Shown here: one piece after another, positions 37,957 through 49,957 of the stretch | Numbering within the stretch: the first letter of the stretch is position 1 | Layout of the letters: each line of letters starts with the position of its first letter | Assembly: GCA_030407085.1 (NCBI GenBank) | Contig: CM059582.1 | Location: 14,365,501 to 14,429,500, forward strand | Origin: Trichopria drosophilae | Lineage: Eukaryota > Arthropoda > Insecta > Hymenoptera > Diapriidae | Reading direction: 5' to 3' | Length of the DNA stretch: 64,000 nucleotides | Notes under the pieces: generated by a model | Told to the model about the DNA's origin: nothing | Databases searched by the model: none | Seen by the model: the letters and a program-made list of their open reading frames with translations, nothing else | Position numbers and translations under genes: made by a program

Positions 37957-40180
37957 ACGCATCTTATTAAGTACATCTTATTAAAATATTTACAAAATAT
38001 GGAAAACAAAATTTTTACTCTTTTTTTTTTAAATTTGCAAATTATTCAAAATTTATTACTGCGAAATAGTAGGTCATTCTTGAACTTTTAGATGAATTGT
38101 TACATTTATAATCTTTTTGTCCTGTCTTATTTTCAAGTAACTTAAAAAGACACTAGTATAATCAGCATTTTTTATTTATTAATAACAGATTTTTTGAAAA
38201 TATTATATTACAAATTCGTTTTATTTTTGACACATTATTTCATTATACCATGAATATTCTTTCTTCTTGTGTTTTAATTATTTATTATTTCCTTACAAAT
38301 TTTGTTGCATTTTGAGATTTTACTTTTATTTTTGGAAAAATTAAAAAAGCCGTTGTTGACAAAATTCAGTACAATTGCTCTAGAATTACGCTGTTGTAAA
38401 AGGCTTCATTGAAGAGAGCTCAAAAATGAATAAATCAGTAGTAATCATTTTACAGGTATCGTAATGTTTTCTTGTAAAGATAATCAAACTAAAATACTAA
38501 AAATTCATTATAAACACTACATTTTTAATGCTGTACAGTAATTCAAAATTTATCGAAATGAAATGACGTAAATAACTAAAGAAAATTAGTAACATCATCT
38601 GAACATATGACACAAATCAAAATTACGTAATTATTAATACATATTAACAAAATTAGGAATACATAAAATTTTGCGAGATCTTCAAAAGAAACTTATTACT
38701 GCGATTATCAAAATTTCATTGTTTACAAACCTTTTGTGTTTTCTTGAAAGACAAGTTTAAAAGAATTAATAAATATGTTGTTAGATTGAAATCAAAAATT
38801 TTTATAAACAACTTATTATTTCCAACATTAAGAAGTTTTAACAAAATGTGTTGAAAATCTGGTGTACGAACGTGTAATTACAACGCTAATTATCTCGAGA
38901 CTTAGACCATTTGCTAATAGTTTATTAGTGGGATCATAAAGTATATTTTAGTTACTTAATAATTTTGAACATTTTCTTAACTATAGTTAGTACTATATAT
39001 TGTCATTTTTAAGGAAAGCAAGTGCGTGGTATACTAATAACATGTAAATTAGTATTGTTAGTACCTAACGTTTTAATATTTTCAGAAATTGCAGTTTCTA
39101 CTCTAGAGTATGTAAATTGCTTAATATCTGGTAAGGTACAAATTTAAATAGTTCAATCTATTAACAGATATGCGGTTAATTTGTCGTATTATTGTTTCAA
39201 AAATTGTTTGCTGTTTCGGTATTATCCCAAGCAGCTAAATAGGGCGAAATGGTCTCTTTCAACCTTCCATCAGAATGAATGATTTCTTCAACCACGACTT
39301 ATTTACCTAAAATAGAATAGTCGAAGTAATTTGACGGTCAAAATTTGATAATACGGACCTGTAGTGAGTCAAAAATTAAAATTAAGTAATTTTTTCGACC
39401 TGATTTTGACCAAATCTGAATTTCTTTTAATTCTAGTCTTTTTTTTAGTTTAGTATTTAAGTGTTTATGTATATATCCATTTCGTGGTACTACAGCAATA
39501 CTCTAACTCGTTAACCAAAACTCAATATAGCAAATCAAATAAATATGTAGATGATGTCAGTTTTGTAAAATAAAATATTATTAGAACGTTCAATTTGGTT
39601 GCCGCGATAAATTGTACCCTGCATATAAATGTAAAAAAAATATAATATAAATCTTGCAACTTATAGAAATAATTTAGCTATTGTAAAAAAATCGTCTATT
39701 TTATTTTACGCGTAAGCCACCTTGAACTACTTTCTTTTCACTCATATAGTAAAAGTAAAATAAAATTAGACTTTTTTATAGAGTGAGCATAACAGCAGTA
39801 TTGAATTAATAAACAAATAGCGAATTTTGGAGGTTATGTTATCTACTAATGTCGGATGCGTAAGATAACTTTCGATAAAGCAGTAAAACATTGACCTGTA
39901 AGCCAATTTTACTTTTATTTTTAATACCTGCCTCACGGTGCTCCGGAGCGAACTTTAAATGAAAGTTGCGTGTCATTCCAAAATTTTTTAATTCATGTTT
40001 CGGCATTGCTTTCTGATCATTCTAATGAAAACATTAAAAAAATTCGTCGAGCGGATTTTGTAAAAATTAGACCAATATTTTTTTTATCATTTTATTTGAA
40101 AAATTCCGTTTCCTATTTTATTAAATTCTAACGAATGTAATAGTAACAAGTAAAATAAATATTTATAGATTGTTATTTTA
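37957..40180. other. intergenic, no feature seen
   Basis: AT-rich; nothing recognised. Confidence 0.55.
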
Positions 40181-40187
40181 AAATAAA

Positions 40188-40410
40188 AATAATACATTAT
40201 GTGCCAAGGGCGCAAATACCGATCTTAGACGATTGTAAAGTTTGTCGCCCGAAAGAAGTGAAGGTAACAAGTACCCTCGTCGGCGATAGATATTTCGTCC
40301 GTGACCAATAATGTATTTTTTGATCCGATTGCCGTAGGACTCGATAATTCACTGCCGAAGGTTTCGCTCAAGGGCGAGAAATTGAATTTTACGGTCGGAG
40401 GGTCAAAAAA
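40188..40410. other. GC-richer block flanked by inverted AATACATTATT/AATAATGTATT
   Basis: AATACATTATGTG near 40191 and CCAATAATGTATTTTTT near 40304 are short inverted repeats around a CpG-rich block. It could be a small element, but no target duplication is evident. Confidence 0.3.
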
Positions 40411-40424
40411 TAAATTTTTTCGAT

Positions 40425-41790
40425 GAGATGATTTGTATCGGGTAATTAAAAGTAAAGTTCATGATAAAATTAGGAAAGTTAGAAATGATTATTACCGCAC
40501 CAAAATTTTAAATAGTTTTATGCAACCAAAAAAAAACTGTAATGTTATAAATGAATTTAAACATAAAAAAACTTTCAAAAATAAATCTATAAAGAAAATC
40601 AAGGACAAAGACGGATAACTACCTACAAAAGAAAATAATATTACGGAAGCTTTTGTCCAATATAATACACATGCACCTATAACACTAGTTTAAAGTCATC
40701 ACGGCCAACAAATTTAACGAGACCACAACTTTTTGTTGTTACAGTGAGCGAACTTACCCTTAATCCCGACTCCAGTGTCGTTTTCGACCCAGAGAAAATT
40801 CAAATTGTACTTTATAAATTGCACAACTGTAAGCATTATCAAGCGGCAGGACATATTTGACCTAGCTAGTGGGAGGAAAAGGCTTTAAAGTAGCCGTAGG
40901 AACTAAGGGTTTAATCTCATATTCTTGGTCCTAACTCTGGAATTTCTGCCAGTTTTAAAAGCTGTTTCGTGGAGTAGCCTTAGATATGCTAAATAGTTAC
41001 TTCAACGGGGACAGAGAGTTAAAATCCGGAACACCTACAGTCAATATCACACGATAAATTGTGGAGTCACGCAGGGTACAATATTAGGACCAATGTTGTT
41101 TATAATATTTGTAAATGATATATCTGACATCCGCATTACATTTCAGGTTGATACATGGAAAGCTCTAACATCACTGGTGTATAGGGAATTTCCGAAATAT
41201 CACACTTGATTCCGGGATAACTCATGCATTAAAGTTAAAAATTCAATTCAAGATAACCAGAATATTTATGATCTGAATATCCAAATTGTCACGTCATATA
41301 AATATTTGGGGATCATATTTAATTCGAATGTGAAGTGGGGTCTGCATATTTTCTTCACTCTACATCAACTCACAAGTACCAAGAAACTTAGGCATTTGTA
41401 TTTCCTTTCATCGTTAGAAGACTAGGTCATATACTGAACAGCACGCATAAGAAGACTGTTCTCCATGCATTATTTTTGTCAATAATGCCTCATAGAATAA
41501 TAGCTTTTGGAGAAAAAACAAAACATTAAAATCCTTATTCTCCAAATCAAGACTTTATACCCTACGGAATTCCTTCATGGTGAATTCAATCTTCTGAATA
41601 ATCATAAAACTTACTTTTTAAAATAAAGCTTTGGTATTTTTGATGAGATCCAGAACCTTTTCAATGCTAAAACATGGTACACTTATACAAGCAAGAATTG
41701 TAAACAATTTAGAAGTTCCTATTAGAAAAAAAGGCTGGTTTGATGCCAAAAAATCTGAAGACAATGTAAGATAGATTTAATCGAAGAAAA
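40425..41790 (+). mobile_element. decayed non-LTR retrotransposon (linker plus reverse transcriptase)
   Basis: A basic linker region starts at 40433 (SKVHDKIRKVRNDYYRTKI), followed after stops by the RT domain. SYFNGDRELKS precedes NCGVTQGTILGPMLFIIFVNDI at 41057-41122, the signature (G-PQGTILGPLLF--FINDI) of non-LTR RTs. Next comes FQVDTWKALTSL where FADDTAL- is expected, so the first catalytic Asp is lost. SYKYLGIIFNSNVKW (about 41294) and ALFLSIMPHRIIAFGE (about 41467) match the conserved KYLG--ID--L-W and QS---YGI--WG blocks. Frameshifts and stops are frequent. The clade is not determined. Confidence 0.85.
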
Positions 41791-43890
41791 TTATTACTAC
41801 TTAAAAATTGGTACTAAGTGTCGGTGTTTAATAAACCAATTATTAAACACAAATAGAATTTTTTTCATTACATTCTTTCACTAATGAAGCCATAAAATGC
41901 GTAATAAAAACTTACATAAAATTCTACCAACCGCTATAGCGATTACTCAAGATTTAATTACAGAAGTATGAAACGGAAAGTGCCTTCTAAACGTTTCTCG
42001 ACGATTTTTGGCAAAGTTTATGTGACAATGTGCAAATGAGAAAAAGCCATTTCCCGAAGAAATTGAGTATACAAGACGAGTCCCGATGATAGGTGGAATT
42101 GCAAAATTATGTTCAGGAAGTACCTTGTCTGATGCACATACGTATGCCAAGTGCTTCTCGCATTACAAGAACTCGGAAGTGAATTTTTAAAGCCTTTCAT
42201 CGCATTGCGTAGAGGCGTTTTCGATCGAGGGGCGACAGACGGACTTACCAACCTCGTTTTTTCCTTTCCAGACAATCGACAATCCGATCCTTCCGCTTCT
42301 TTGTGGGCCACGATGATACGCAATCCCGTAACGACCGGAATACCACGTAACTTCTATACCGACTTCTTAACAGACTTATCGCGTCGGAAATCGCCTTTAG
42401 CAAAATATTCTACGAATTTTATTCCTATATTTCGCAATAGCAAACGTTGTAACCTAGTACCAAGGTTTGCAAAGAAATACTTTTGTTAGATGGTACTAAT
42501 CTCAGATAGAGGCGTGGATTGAACTGGACAACGAAGTTTTTTATTAACGATTTCAATCTGCTCATTCAACTATTTTTGTAAACCACTATTTTGAATATAT
42601 ATGGGTAAAAACGCAAAATAACATCCAATGTGCTGGAACCTACTCTCTGATCGAGCATTTTTTCATATGGTTTAGTACTCCATAACAAATGACTTTACCT
42701 TCAATTACAGCCCGCTAACTCTACATCGTTTCGAAATATTCCTGGTTCTATTATGCCGCAAAAAAAATTTAAATTACATCTTGAAGGAACAAAAATTGTG
42801 TTTTTGTTCGGCATCACATATTTCGTCAGAAAAACATTCATTTTGAAAAATTTACAGAGTCAAAACGCAATTTTTTTATTTAAAAATAAAAAAATCCCGG
42901 TTCCCCAAACTTTGCTATATAATTTTTTTTCTTTACTTTAAATATCAAGTTTTTTGCATTTACCAAACAAAAGGACCCCCCCCCCCCCCGCCATGGGCCT
43001 CGCCGACAAATATTAAAATTAAGGAGGAGAAAAATTCTCTATTTATATAAAAAAAAATAAACAATTTAAATCTGAGCAATTTTCAAAGTACGAAACGGAA
43101 TTTTTTCAGGTTAATGAAACCATTTAAATTGTTACGAAAAACTTACGTAAAGGCTTCTTCTTGAATGGGTTGAAGCAGTTTTTACTTGTTTTCATTTTGA
43201 CGCGATAGAATATTTAAATTTCAATTACATTCTGAATTTATGGACTTTTATACTGATATTATGAGCTCCTACACTGCAGAATGATACACTAAGAGACAAT
43301 GAAACGCTGATTGACTTGTTTGTTGTACATATAAACCAGACCGCGGCTAAGCGCGTCATTGTCCTTCTTCACGGGGAAGTTATGTTTAGGGCTCAATGTC
43401 AAGGTCATTTACAATAGCTTCCATGAAACTTATGCTAAACGATCGGTAATTGATTTTAAAAATAAGCAGTGATTTTTTTTTCATGTTTGCGTACAAAAAT
43501 TGCGTTTTAACCAAGAAACATTATTCAACAATTTTTTTTTTTTAATTTCAGAACTTTTCTTACAAAATATATTATGGATAGAATTAATATATTGAATGTA
43601 TATACTGAACCCTTGGAAGGATAAATATATTATTTTACAAATCACTTGCAGTGAATTGTAAAATACAATGGATAATACTGGACACACTTATTGTTCTTTT
43701 ATTTTTTGTCTCCCATAGTACCATCAAATGGTGAACACTGATCAAGTTTGGATTCTTGTATCCACGCTGGTATCTCGAATTTGTCTGCAACCCTATAGCA
43801 GAAATTGGAGCCCGTGAACTGCAGTCGCCTGATCGACATATGCTTATGGTTGAAATAATTTAACGTCATAAGTCTTAGTTCATACAGCGT
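41791..43890. other. intergenic; GC-richer frame at 42151-42489 and C14 run at 42976-42989
   Basis: A 112-codon frame (42151-42489, +) overlaps an open frame of 101 codons on the other strand. It contains KPFIALRRGVFDRGATDGLT and resembles no family I know. The rest is AT-rich. Confidence 0.4.
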
Positions 43891-43894
43891 ATCT

Positions 43895-44045
43895 ACCTAA
43901 AGACATCCTCAGGAGCTGCTCAGGATGGTCAAATGTACTTATCACCCTCGTTAGTATCCTTAGTGAAGTCTCAGGATGCAGGACAGCTCAATTAATATTC
44001 TCGGGACATTCTTAGGATTTAGGACGATTTAGAGACATTAACAAG
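43895..44045. repeat. TCAGGA-type word patch
   Basis: CCTCAGGAGCTGCTCAGGATG, CTCAGGATGCAGGACAG, CTCGGGACATTC and TTAGGATTTAGGACG recur at irregular spacing in 150 bp. Confidence 0.4.
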
Positions 44046-44811
44046 ACACGCTAAACGCAGGAATTTCGGGGTCGTGACTCCTGACGACGACGTCCAGAGG
44101 AAATGCGCTGCATGGAAGAAAACTAAAGCTTCGTTGGATAAGCACAGAAATGTTTTGTATGTCTCTCTCTCGTCGGTAAAATTTACAAAAATGTTCGTAT
44201 AGTTTTTGTCGCTTCTTTTATAGGTTTTTAGGTTATTCGGTTCCATGTATTCACGAGATGGCTGGTGTCTAAGGAAATTCGATAATAGCTGGCGCTCTTT
44301 TAATATTAAACACATGGACACTTTTTGCTCCCATTTATTGGATATATTTATTTTAGCTTATTGATTAGTTATATCATTAAACTGCATTTGTCGCTAATCT
44401 TTGGATTCGATCTAGTATTACATTAGTTCAAATTGTAACACTGCATTTCAGCTCCAAGTGGTTCAAAATAGACTAGAAATTTCCGCAAACGACAAATTGA
44501 TTGGTTTTGATGTAGAAAAAAGAGTCACCCGTATATATATGTGATTGAGAAGTCTCTGACTGTTTTTGGAACTTTCACACGGGTTTGTATCCTCGTAGAC
44601 AGCGTGATGTTAGTACATCCAAGTATTGTGAGGAGTTGAACATAATTTTTGACGTGTAGAACAAAATACGAAACAGACAAATTGAAACAATCAGCTACTG
44701 GTCCATGAAACTCATGTGATTACCAAAATTTAAACAATACGAACAATGATCAAGCTAAGTTTATTTTTTATGGTAATGAAATCACAAAATTGATACTTCA
44801 TAGATACTGAC
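44046..44811. other. intergenic, no feature seen
   Basis: A minus-strand frame at 44019-44321 (100 codons) has no domain resemblance. Otherwise AT-rich. Confidence 0.5.
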
Positions 44812-45195
44812 ATTTAAAAAAACAGATATTAAAAAATCAGACATTTAAAGAAATATACAGAGAGAAAAGAAGGGTTAATGGAACTATGAAGAAATAGTAG
44901 AATCGATTTTAACACATGCAAGTAGTAGAATTAACAACATGAATGGTTGATATTTGAGGTTATGTACGAATGATATGATTTCCGGAAAATAGTAAATGGA
45001 ACAATTTTACAGTTTCATTTACTATGGAAATAGTTAATTTAAGTACTTTTTGTATTAAAGTGTTTTACTATTATAAAATGATTGTATTAACTATTTTCTT
45101 TTTCTCTGTGTAGACATTCAAAAACCAGACATTTAAAAATGCAGACATATTTTGAATGTCTGTTTTTTTAAATGTCTGGTTTTTGAAGTACACCC
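44812..45195. mobile_element. hairpin element built from CAGACATTTAAAAA words
   Basis: The left part (44812-44875) carries GACATTTAAAAAAACAGAT, AAATCAGACATTTAAAG and TACAGAGAGAAAAG. The right part (45095-45195) carries TTTTTCTCTGTGTAGACATT, AAAAACCAGACATTTA, GCAGACAT, ATGTCTG and TAAATGTCTGGTTTTT, ending GTACACCC. AAAAACCAGACATTTA (45120-45135) and its perfect complement (45169-45184) make a 16-bp stem. The terminal GTACACCC recalls GCACCC of the CCGACA family at 52-55 kb. Confidence 0.6.
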
Positions 45196-46375
45196 GAAAA
45201 ATCCATCAGTATAATACAAGAAAACCTACAAAATCTAGGACTAAGTTTAGCGCCCGACAAAACTACGTTCATCCACTTCAATTGAAGAAATATAAAACCA
45301 TTAAAATTCGAACTAAGAATACGGACTAATAATCAAATGTAGCGAATGCTTGCGTTTCGTGGGCATTGCCTTTAACCATAGCCATTCTTTCAAAAACGAC
45401 GGCTATAAAATTAAAAAAAGATGTCTCATGGCTAGTAATATCAAGTACCTACCTAAGAGGCACGTGGTATGGATCCAAGAGTTGCACTCTCCTCTCATTA
45501 TATAAAAGCTTTATTCGCTCGATCATAGATTACGAATGTTTTGTTTACAACCCTAATCTTCTCAAATGAATCTGGAAAAAATTCAATTGAACGTCATATG
45601 GTTTCCTCTCGGATTTCGCATCAGTACTCCCGACTAGTATACTTCTAGCAGAGTCAAAATTGCATCCAATTACAGAACGCACAAAATACCTATGCCTTTG
45701 CTACTTCACGAAGATCCATTCCAAAAAAAGTTTACTTATTCACTCAGGTATAGACAACTTTAAGGAACTCATTATTAATAGTAGAAATAAACCTGTTAAA
45801 TTTCAACTAAAATTTAGCAATTGCCTTCTGCAACAATGCTTCGAAACAATAAAATGTAACAATAAAGGAGTCTACTGAACTAACAACTGTAATGTATATA
45901 ATCACGATTATTCAATAATTGTAACCAAATTGAGCTGTGTAAATCATCATCAACTGATTTTATAGTTACAGAGCTTATCTCGAAAGAAAACGCGTGCGCA
46001 ATTTACACCGTTGGGAACAAATCTAAAACTAATTCGAGAGGGACAGTGTGCGTCGGAAAAGATCTTGATGTTAACGTAATTAAAAGTCTAAACAAAAGAG
46101 CCTCTATTTTTAATGTCGAAAATCTTGCTAGATGCAGTTGATTAAGGGTCGAAAATCCCGGGAAAAACTTCATCATCTTCATTGAAGCGTTAAGCATAAG
46201 CGTAACCTTAAAAATTTAGAAAACTAATTTAAAGACTAGTCCATATATTGTAGAAATTAAAAGAAAACTCTATAAGGCAAAAACAAATAACCCCCTTAAT
46301 AGGAAAATTAAAATATACTAGATTTCCACACGCAGGGGAAAAGATGGCAACGAAACAGCTGACCAAAACGTTGTC
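45196..46375 (+). mobile_element. decayed non-LTR retrotransposon, RT C-terminal part plus RNase H
   Basis: From 45196 the frame reads a helix, then NLGLSLAPDKTTFIHFN, the standard GL-LAP-KT---FN block after the RT active site. YLRGTWYGSK and LYKSFIRSIIDYE (45447-45545) match the thumb region (G-WWG, LY---IRS--DYG). GFRISTPTSILLAESKLHPI follows after a frameshift. Past 45960 comes a decayed RNase H domain: ACAIYTVGNKS for the expected YTDGSK, SIFNVENLA for IF-AE--A, and GNETAD at 46346-46363, the conserved last motif. The RT active site is missing and stops are frequent. RNase H at the C-terminus suggests an I/Jockey-type clade such as I or Loa. Confidence 0.85.
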
Positions 46376-46409
46376 ATCCTCGAATGTCAAGAAGGTGAAT
46401 CAATGATAA

Positions 46410-46800
46410 GAAGGCTTCATCGGGTTTAGACATTGCGAATCTATTTGCCACATATTTTAATTTTGCGCACTAGTGACTGTCACCGGTATTTAAAAATTCT
46501 GATCTGGATGAAGCTTCTTTTAAATGATTTGTAAACTACAGAGGCCATCTTTGTATGATCTGCTAATTCACTTCAAGGTGGGCTGAACTGGGATCCTGAT
46601 AGCCTACCTTCCTTTTTTTTCAAAAACTGTTTTCCTCCACTCATAGTTTCGATGATTATTCATTCCAATAGTTGTCTATGACCTGGTATCTTTCTAGATC
46701 AACGAAAGACATCATTTATTACACCAAATAAGAGTGGGACTAAACATTATGTCAAAAATTATCGAAAGGGATCAATAATTAGTTACTTAAATTTTAGATT
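46410..46800 (+). mobile_element. second non-LTR retrotransposon fragment (RT N-terminal part), same orientation
   Basis: DIANLFATYFNFAH at about 46425 matches the -ANLFA-YF-SVY block before the RT. From 46574 one frame gives GGLNWDPDSLPSFFFKNC (for GPDGIPP-FLKNC), PLIVSMIIHSNSCL, then after one stop PGIFLDQRKTSFITPNKSG and KHYVKNYR. These are the standard G-FP--WK-S-I-PIFKSG---V-NYR blocks. It starts right after the RNase H of the preceding fragment, but in protein order it lies upstream of what precedes it. It is therefore a separate insertion or a rearranged copy. Confidence 0.82.
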
Positions 46801-46847
46801 CGCTAGTTACAAAATAGTTTAGGGATTTCTTTGGTTTCATTTCTGCG

Positions 46848-46888
46848 TTTCAGTTCCGTTTCTTCATTTCAGTTCCGTTTCTTCGTTT
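46848..46888 (+). repeat. 19-bp tandem duplication (TTTCAGTTCCGTTTCTTCR)
   Basis: Two perfect units differ only in the last base. Confidence 0.9.
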
Positions 46889-48539
46889 TAAAAAAATCCT
46901 TCTGATGATAAAGCTCATGATGTATAGGTAATAAAGATATTGAGATTTATATTTTCCAAGGATTTTCCAAAAATTCATGAGTGGGTTCCTAAAATATTGC
47001 CTCAAGGGTTATAGCAAAACACGATCCAAATTTGTCGATCTGAGTAAAGAGACCAAATTTTTTGATGATCAAGAAACGCTGCAATTGTAGGCCATTCTAG
47101 GATTTGACTTTAGCTACACACCCCGAAACCAAATTTTCCATTTTGGTTGACATTTCTTATTTATACTGGTTTTGGGAGATTGACCTTGCCGACAGTGCCA
47201 CCGATTTTGACCCTAGAAAATTAGCCAGGAGTAAAGGTAGGACCGCAATCAGTCGGTACGCGTCGCCAATTATGTCGCTATTAACCGTATTCGTTACAAA
47301 TAATTGCCTTAAACATTCTTGGACGGAACGACTAGCAATTTGCAAAAAATGATCACAGCTCTCGAGTGTAAGAAGGTACAAAGAAACTCGTACGTGACCG
47401 ACGAATGCACCACGGTTATGACATATTATTCCCGTATAAACGGCAAGGGTGGTAATAGCAGGGCTCGATTTCACCGCGTAATTGAACGGGAGGACCTTCG
47501 ATGAGCGTAAAATTGAGAGTCTTTTTTAAATTGTGGATTCCCAAGCGAGATCGCCCAGGAACACAAGAGCCTCGTGCACCATTTTCTCTGCATGGAAGTC
47601 TCCGTTGGGCCCATCGCGGTGAAAGTCAAACTAATTACGCGATAGCGCGGTTACACGGTTACAAGTCAGTTGCAAAATTTTTGCTCGGCCGAGTTTTGCT
47701 TTACTTCGCTTTTTCTACGCTTGGCCGCATCGGGATATGTACCTCCGAATCGTCTCGTCTTAAGTCTCGTCTCAAGATCTTGCGTGCGTGAGCCCCGTTT
47801 CCCGTCCCACGTTTATAAGCCGCATCGCCGCACTCCCACAATTGTGGAAGACTAATACTTATCGGAGGTTTATTCCACCATAATTTCACTTTTTAATACC
47901 CGATTGATACATCCGACTGCACTCGGGCGAAAAGTCCTTCTGATACTGATTTTTTTGATGAAAATTACTGACCTTAAGACAAGGATGTCGGAAGATTGCC
48001 TGGTTTTTTATTAAACTGGATCGGGATATTACTGATTTGATCTTGAAAAAGTAAAGAAATAGTTTTTGAAATTAAGTTTTATTCCTTTATATCGAATCTT
48101 GGGTTTGCCGATCATTAAGAAAAAAATGTCTATCGTCATGACAAATATGATGATGAGGATACTTAATTAACCCAAACAACTTTGCAATACTTCTCAACTG
48201 CGCGGATAAGTTTGGACATATTCCGTAAATATTAACCGAAGCAGCAAACATTATCATCCTGACTAAATCAATATCGGATTGCCCTGTAAAATTGTACCGA
48301 CCTTCGCCTAAATGGTCAAATGGTCTTCAAAGGACTTCAATGTCTTGGGTACAGATTGGGGTTAATTTTAACCTATAGGGGTACTATATAAGTTATAGGT
48401 CATCAAAGTGAAACATTGGGTGGAAAGGAAATAAATAGAAACCCAAGATAAAGAAATGTGATCTTGGTGGATTACATCATTTCAACCACGTACCTAATAT
48501 TATTTATAGAAATAAAATAATGATCGTGTATAAACTAAA
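46889..48539. other. intergenic with a GC-richer island at 47150-47860
   Basis: Several open frames overlap on both strands in the island (47104-47352, 47157-47474 minus, 47319-47504, 47501-47791). None shows a domain, and they compete with each other, so no gene is called. The island could be regulatory or an old element. The 47.9-48.5 kb part is AT-rich. Confidence 0.4.
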
Positions 48540-48840
48540 ATGAAGCCTAGTGCCCTTGAAGAAAAAATCAACAAAATTAAATTGCAAAATGAGGAATTAA
48601 AACGACGAAATAAGGAAGTTATGGGTGATAATAAGGATGTAAACAAAGCTTTGGCACAACTGTAACCATTGTCTGACTGACAAACGCAAAGAACTTAGTG
48701 CCCTTGAAGAAAAAATCAACAAAATTAAATTGCAAATTGAGGAATTAAAACGACGAAATAAGGAAGTTGTGGATGATAATACGGATGTAACCAAGGCTTT
48801 GGTACAACTGGTACCATTGTCTGACTGAAAAACGCAAAGA
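48540..48840 (+). repeat. 148-bp tandem duplication encoding a charged coiled-coil-like peptide
   Basis: Copy 1 starts at ATG 48540 and reads KPSALEEKINKIKLQNEELK, then RRNKEV, to a stop at 48660. Copy 2, 148 bp on, reads KRKELSALEEKINKIKL, then QIEELKRRNKEVV, ending LVPLSD and a stop. The start of a third copy (CTGACTGAAAAACGCAAAGA) is cut short. The Lys/Glu-rich, Leu/Ile-spaced pattern looks like a short coiled coil. Because 148 = 3x49+1, the copies lie in different frames, so the present sequence cannot be one protein. Both copies keep their reading sense, so duplication may be recent relative to decay. The source gene is not recognised; an ORF1 (gag-like) protein of a retrotransposon is one option. 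Confidence 0.7.
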
Positions 48841-48891
48841 ACCTTATTATTATGAGCACAAACAATATTATCCTATCAATGAGGTTAAGGA

Positions 48892-49001
48892 GGTCCCTGG
48901 AGGGATAATGATAGCGGCGCCGCCAGGACCTGGAAACCCTTACGGGTGTTCTTCAACACCTGTCGCTGACAGGGTTGGGGGTTTTAGTGGGTAAAACCCC
49001 C
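48892..49001 (+). ncRNA. chain of stable hairpins (possible structured UTR of a retroelement)
   Basis: In order: GGTCC/GGACC (48892-48896 with 48926-48930) enclosing the palindrome GCGGCGCCGC; GTGTT/AACAC (48946-48959); CCTGTC-GCT-GACAGG (48959-48973); and GGGGGTTTTA-GTGGG-TAAAACCCCC (48977-49001). Stems are perfect and nearly back to back, in GC-rich sequence surrounded by AT-rich DNA. It lies 50 bp after the coiled-coil duplication. Its look resembles structured non-coding ends of insect non-LTR elements, but that is from memory and unproven. Confidence 0.5.
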
Positions 49002-49600
49002 ATACTATCAAAGAGTGCGTTTTGAAAGTTTTCCTCTCCTCACCCTCGTAAAAGGAAAAAATCCAATCAATGAGGAAAAAAGAAAAGAAACAATTTATTC
49101 AAGGAGGTGGTCCACCACCTCACATAAATATAATTGTTTAGCTGACTCTGAACGTAAGATACAAATAAGAGAAAAATCCAAAAATGTTGAATATATCAGC
49201 AGTCGTAATAAATCCTCAAAAATTACACCCAAACAACCAGGAAGTAATAAAGAGGTTTATTCGTGAGAAGCTCATTTCCTGAAAATGACTCCTGAGATGG
49301 AAATATACTAGGATGCATGGAGAGCAGAATATAATTCAGTCGGAAGCATGGATTAATAGACTGAAAACTGCTGAAGGCAACTGGAGAATTGAATGGGACA
49401 GCAATAAAGCCAGTAACGACAGTTCTTCAAGAAAAAATGAACCAATCCGAAGAGAAGAGAAAGGTCACGATCGACGAAATTGCTCAGATGGCATTAGCAT
49501 CCGTGGGATTCAAGCAGTATTGGTGTTATTTATCGTTGATGGTCATGCAGAGGCGGTAGCCAAGCATATTAACCTTTAAGAACGGGAGAGACACATTTTG
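49002..49600 (+). other. unassigned frames downstream of the hairpin chain
   Basis: Two frames (49015-49266 and 49313-49579) are rich in Lys, Glu, Arg and Ser with no recognised domain. They may be further decayed pieces of the same element as 48540-49001, since composition and strand agree. Confidence 0.3.
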
Positions 49601-49957
49601 ATCACAATTTTTTAACGCCGTATTTCTTTGATTACGCTAGCAGAACCATTTCTTATGGTATCATGTTCAGCTTTCCAGATTCTAAAATCGGAATTGCAAA
49701 AAAGCTAAAAATCCAAAAAGATATGGCCATTTTTTGGCAAAAGAAAGTTTTTAGAATTTTGTGTTGCAAAAGTACATTTTTCTGACGGAAAATGCCTTAA
49801 CGCTTGAATTATGGCGACGGCAAGATATACGCATCGAATTCCCCATGCATACATTTCAAAAAGTCGAAGTGGAGATCCAAAATTGGAGGTCAGAAGAATT
49901 TTTGTCTTTCACAAACATAACCTAGTATTTGAAGTCATTCAAAATGTGTGTATTTTT

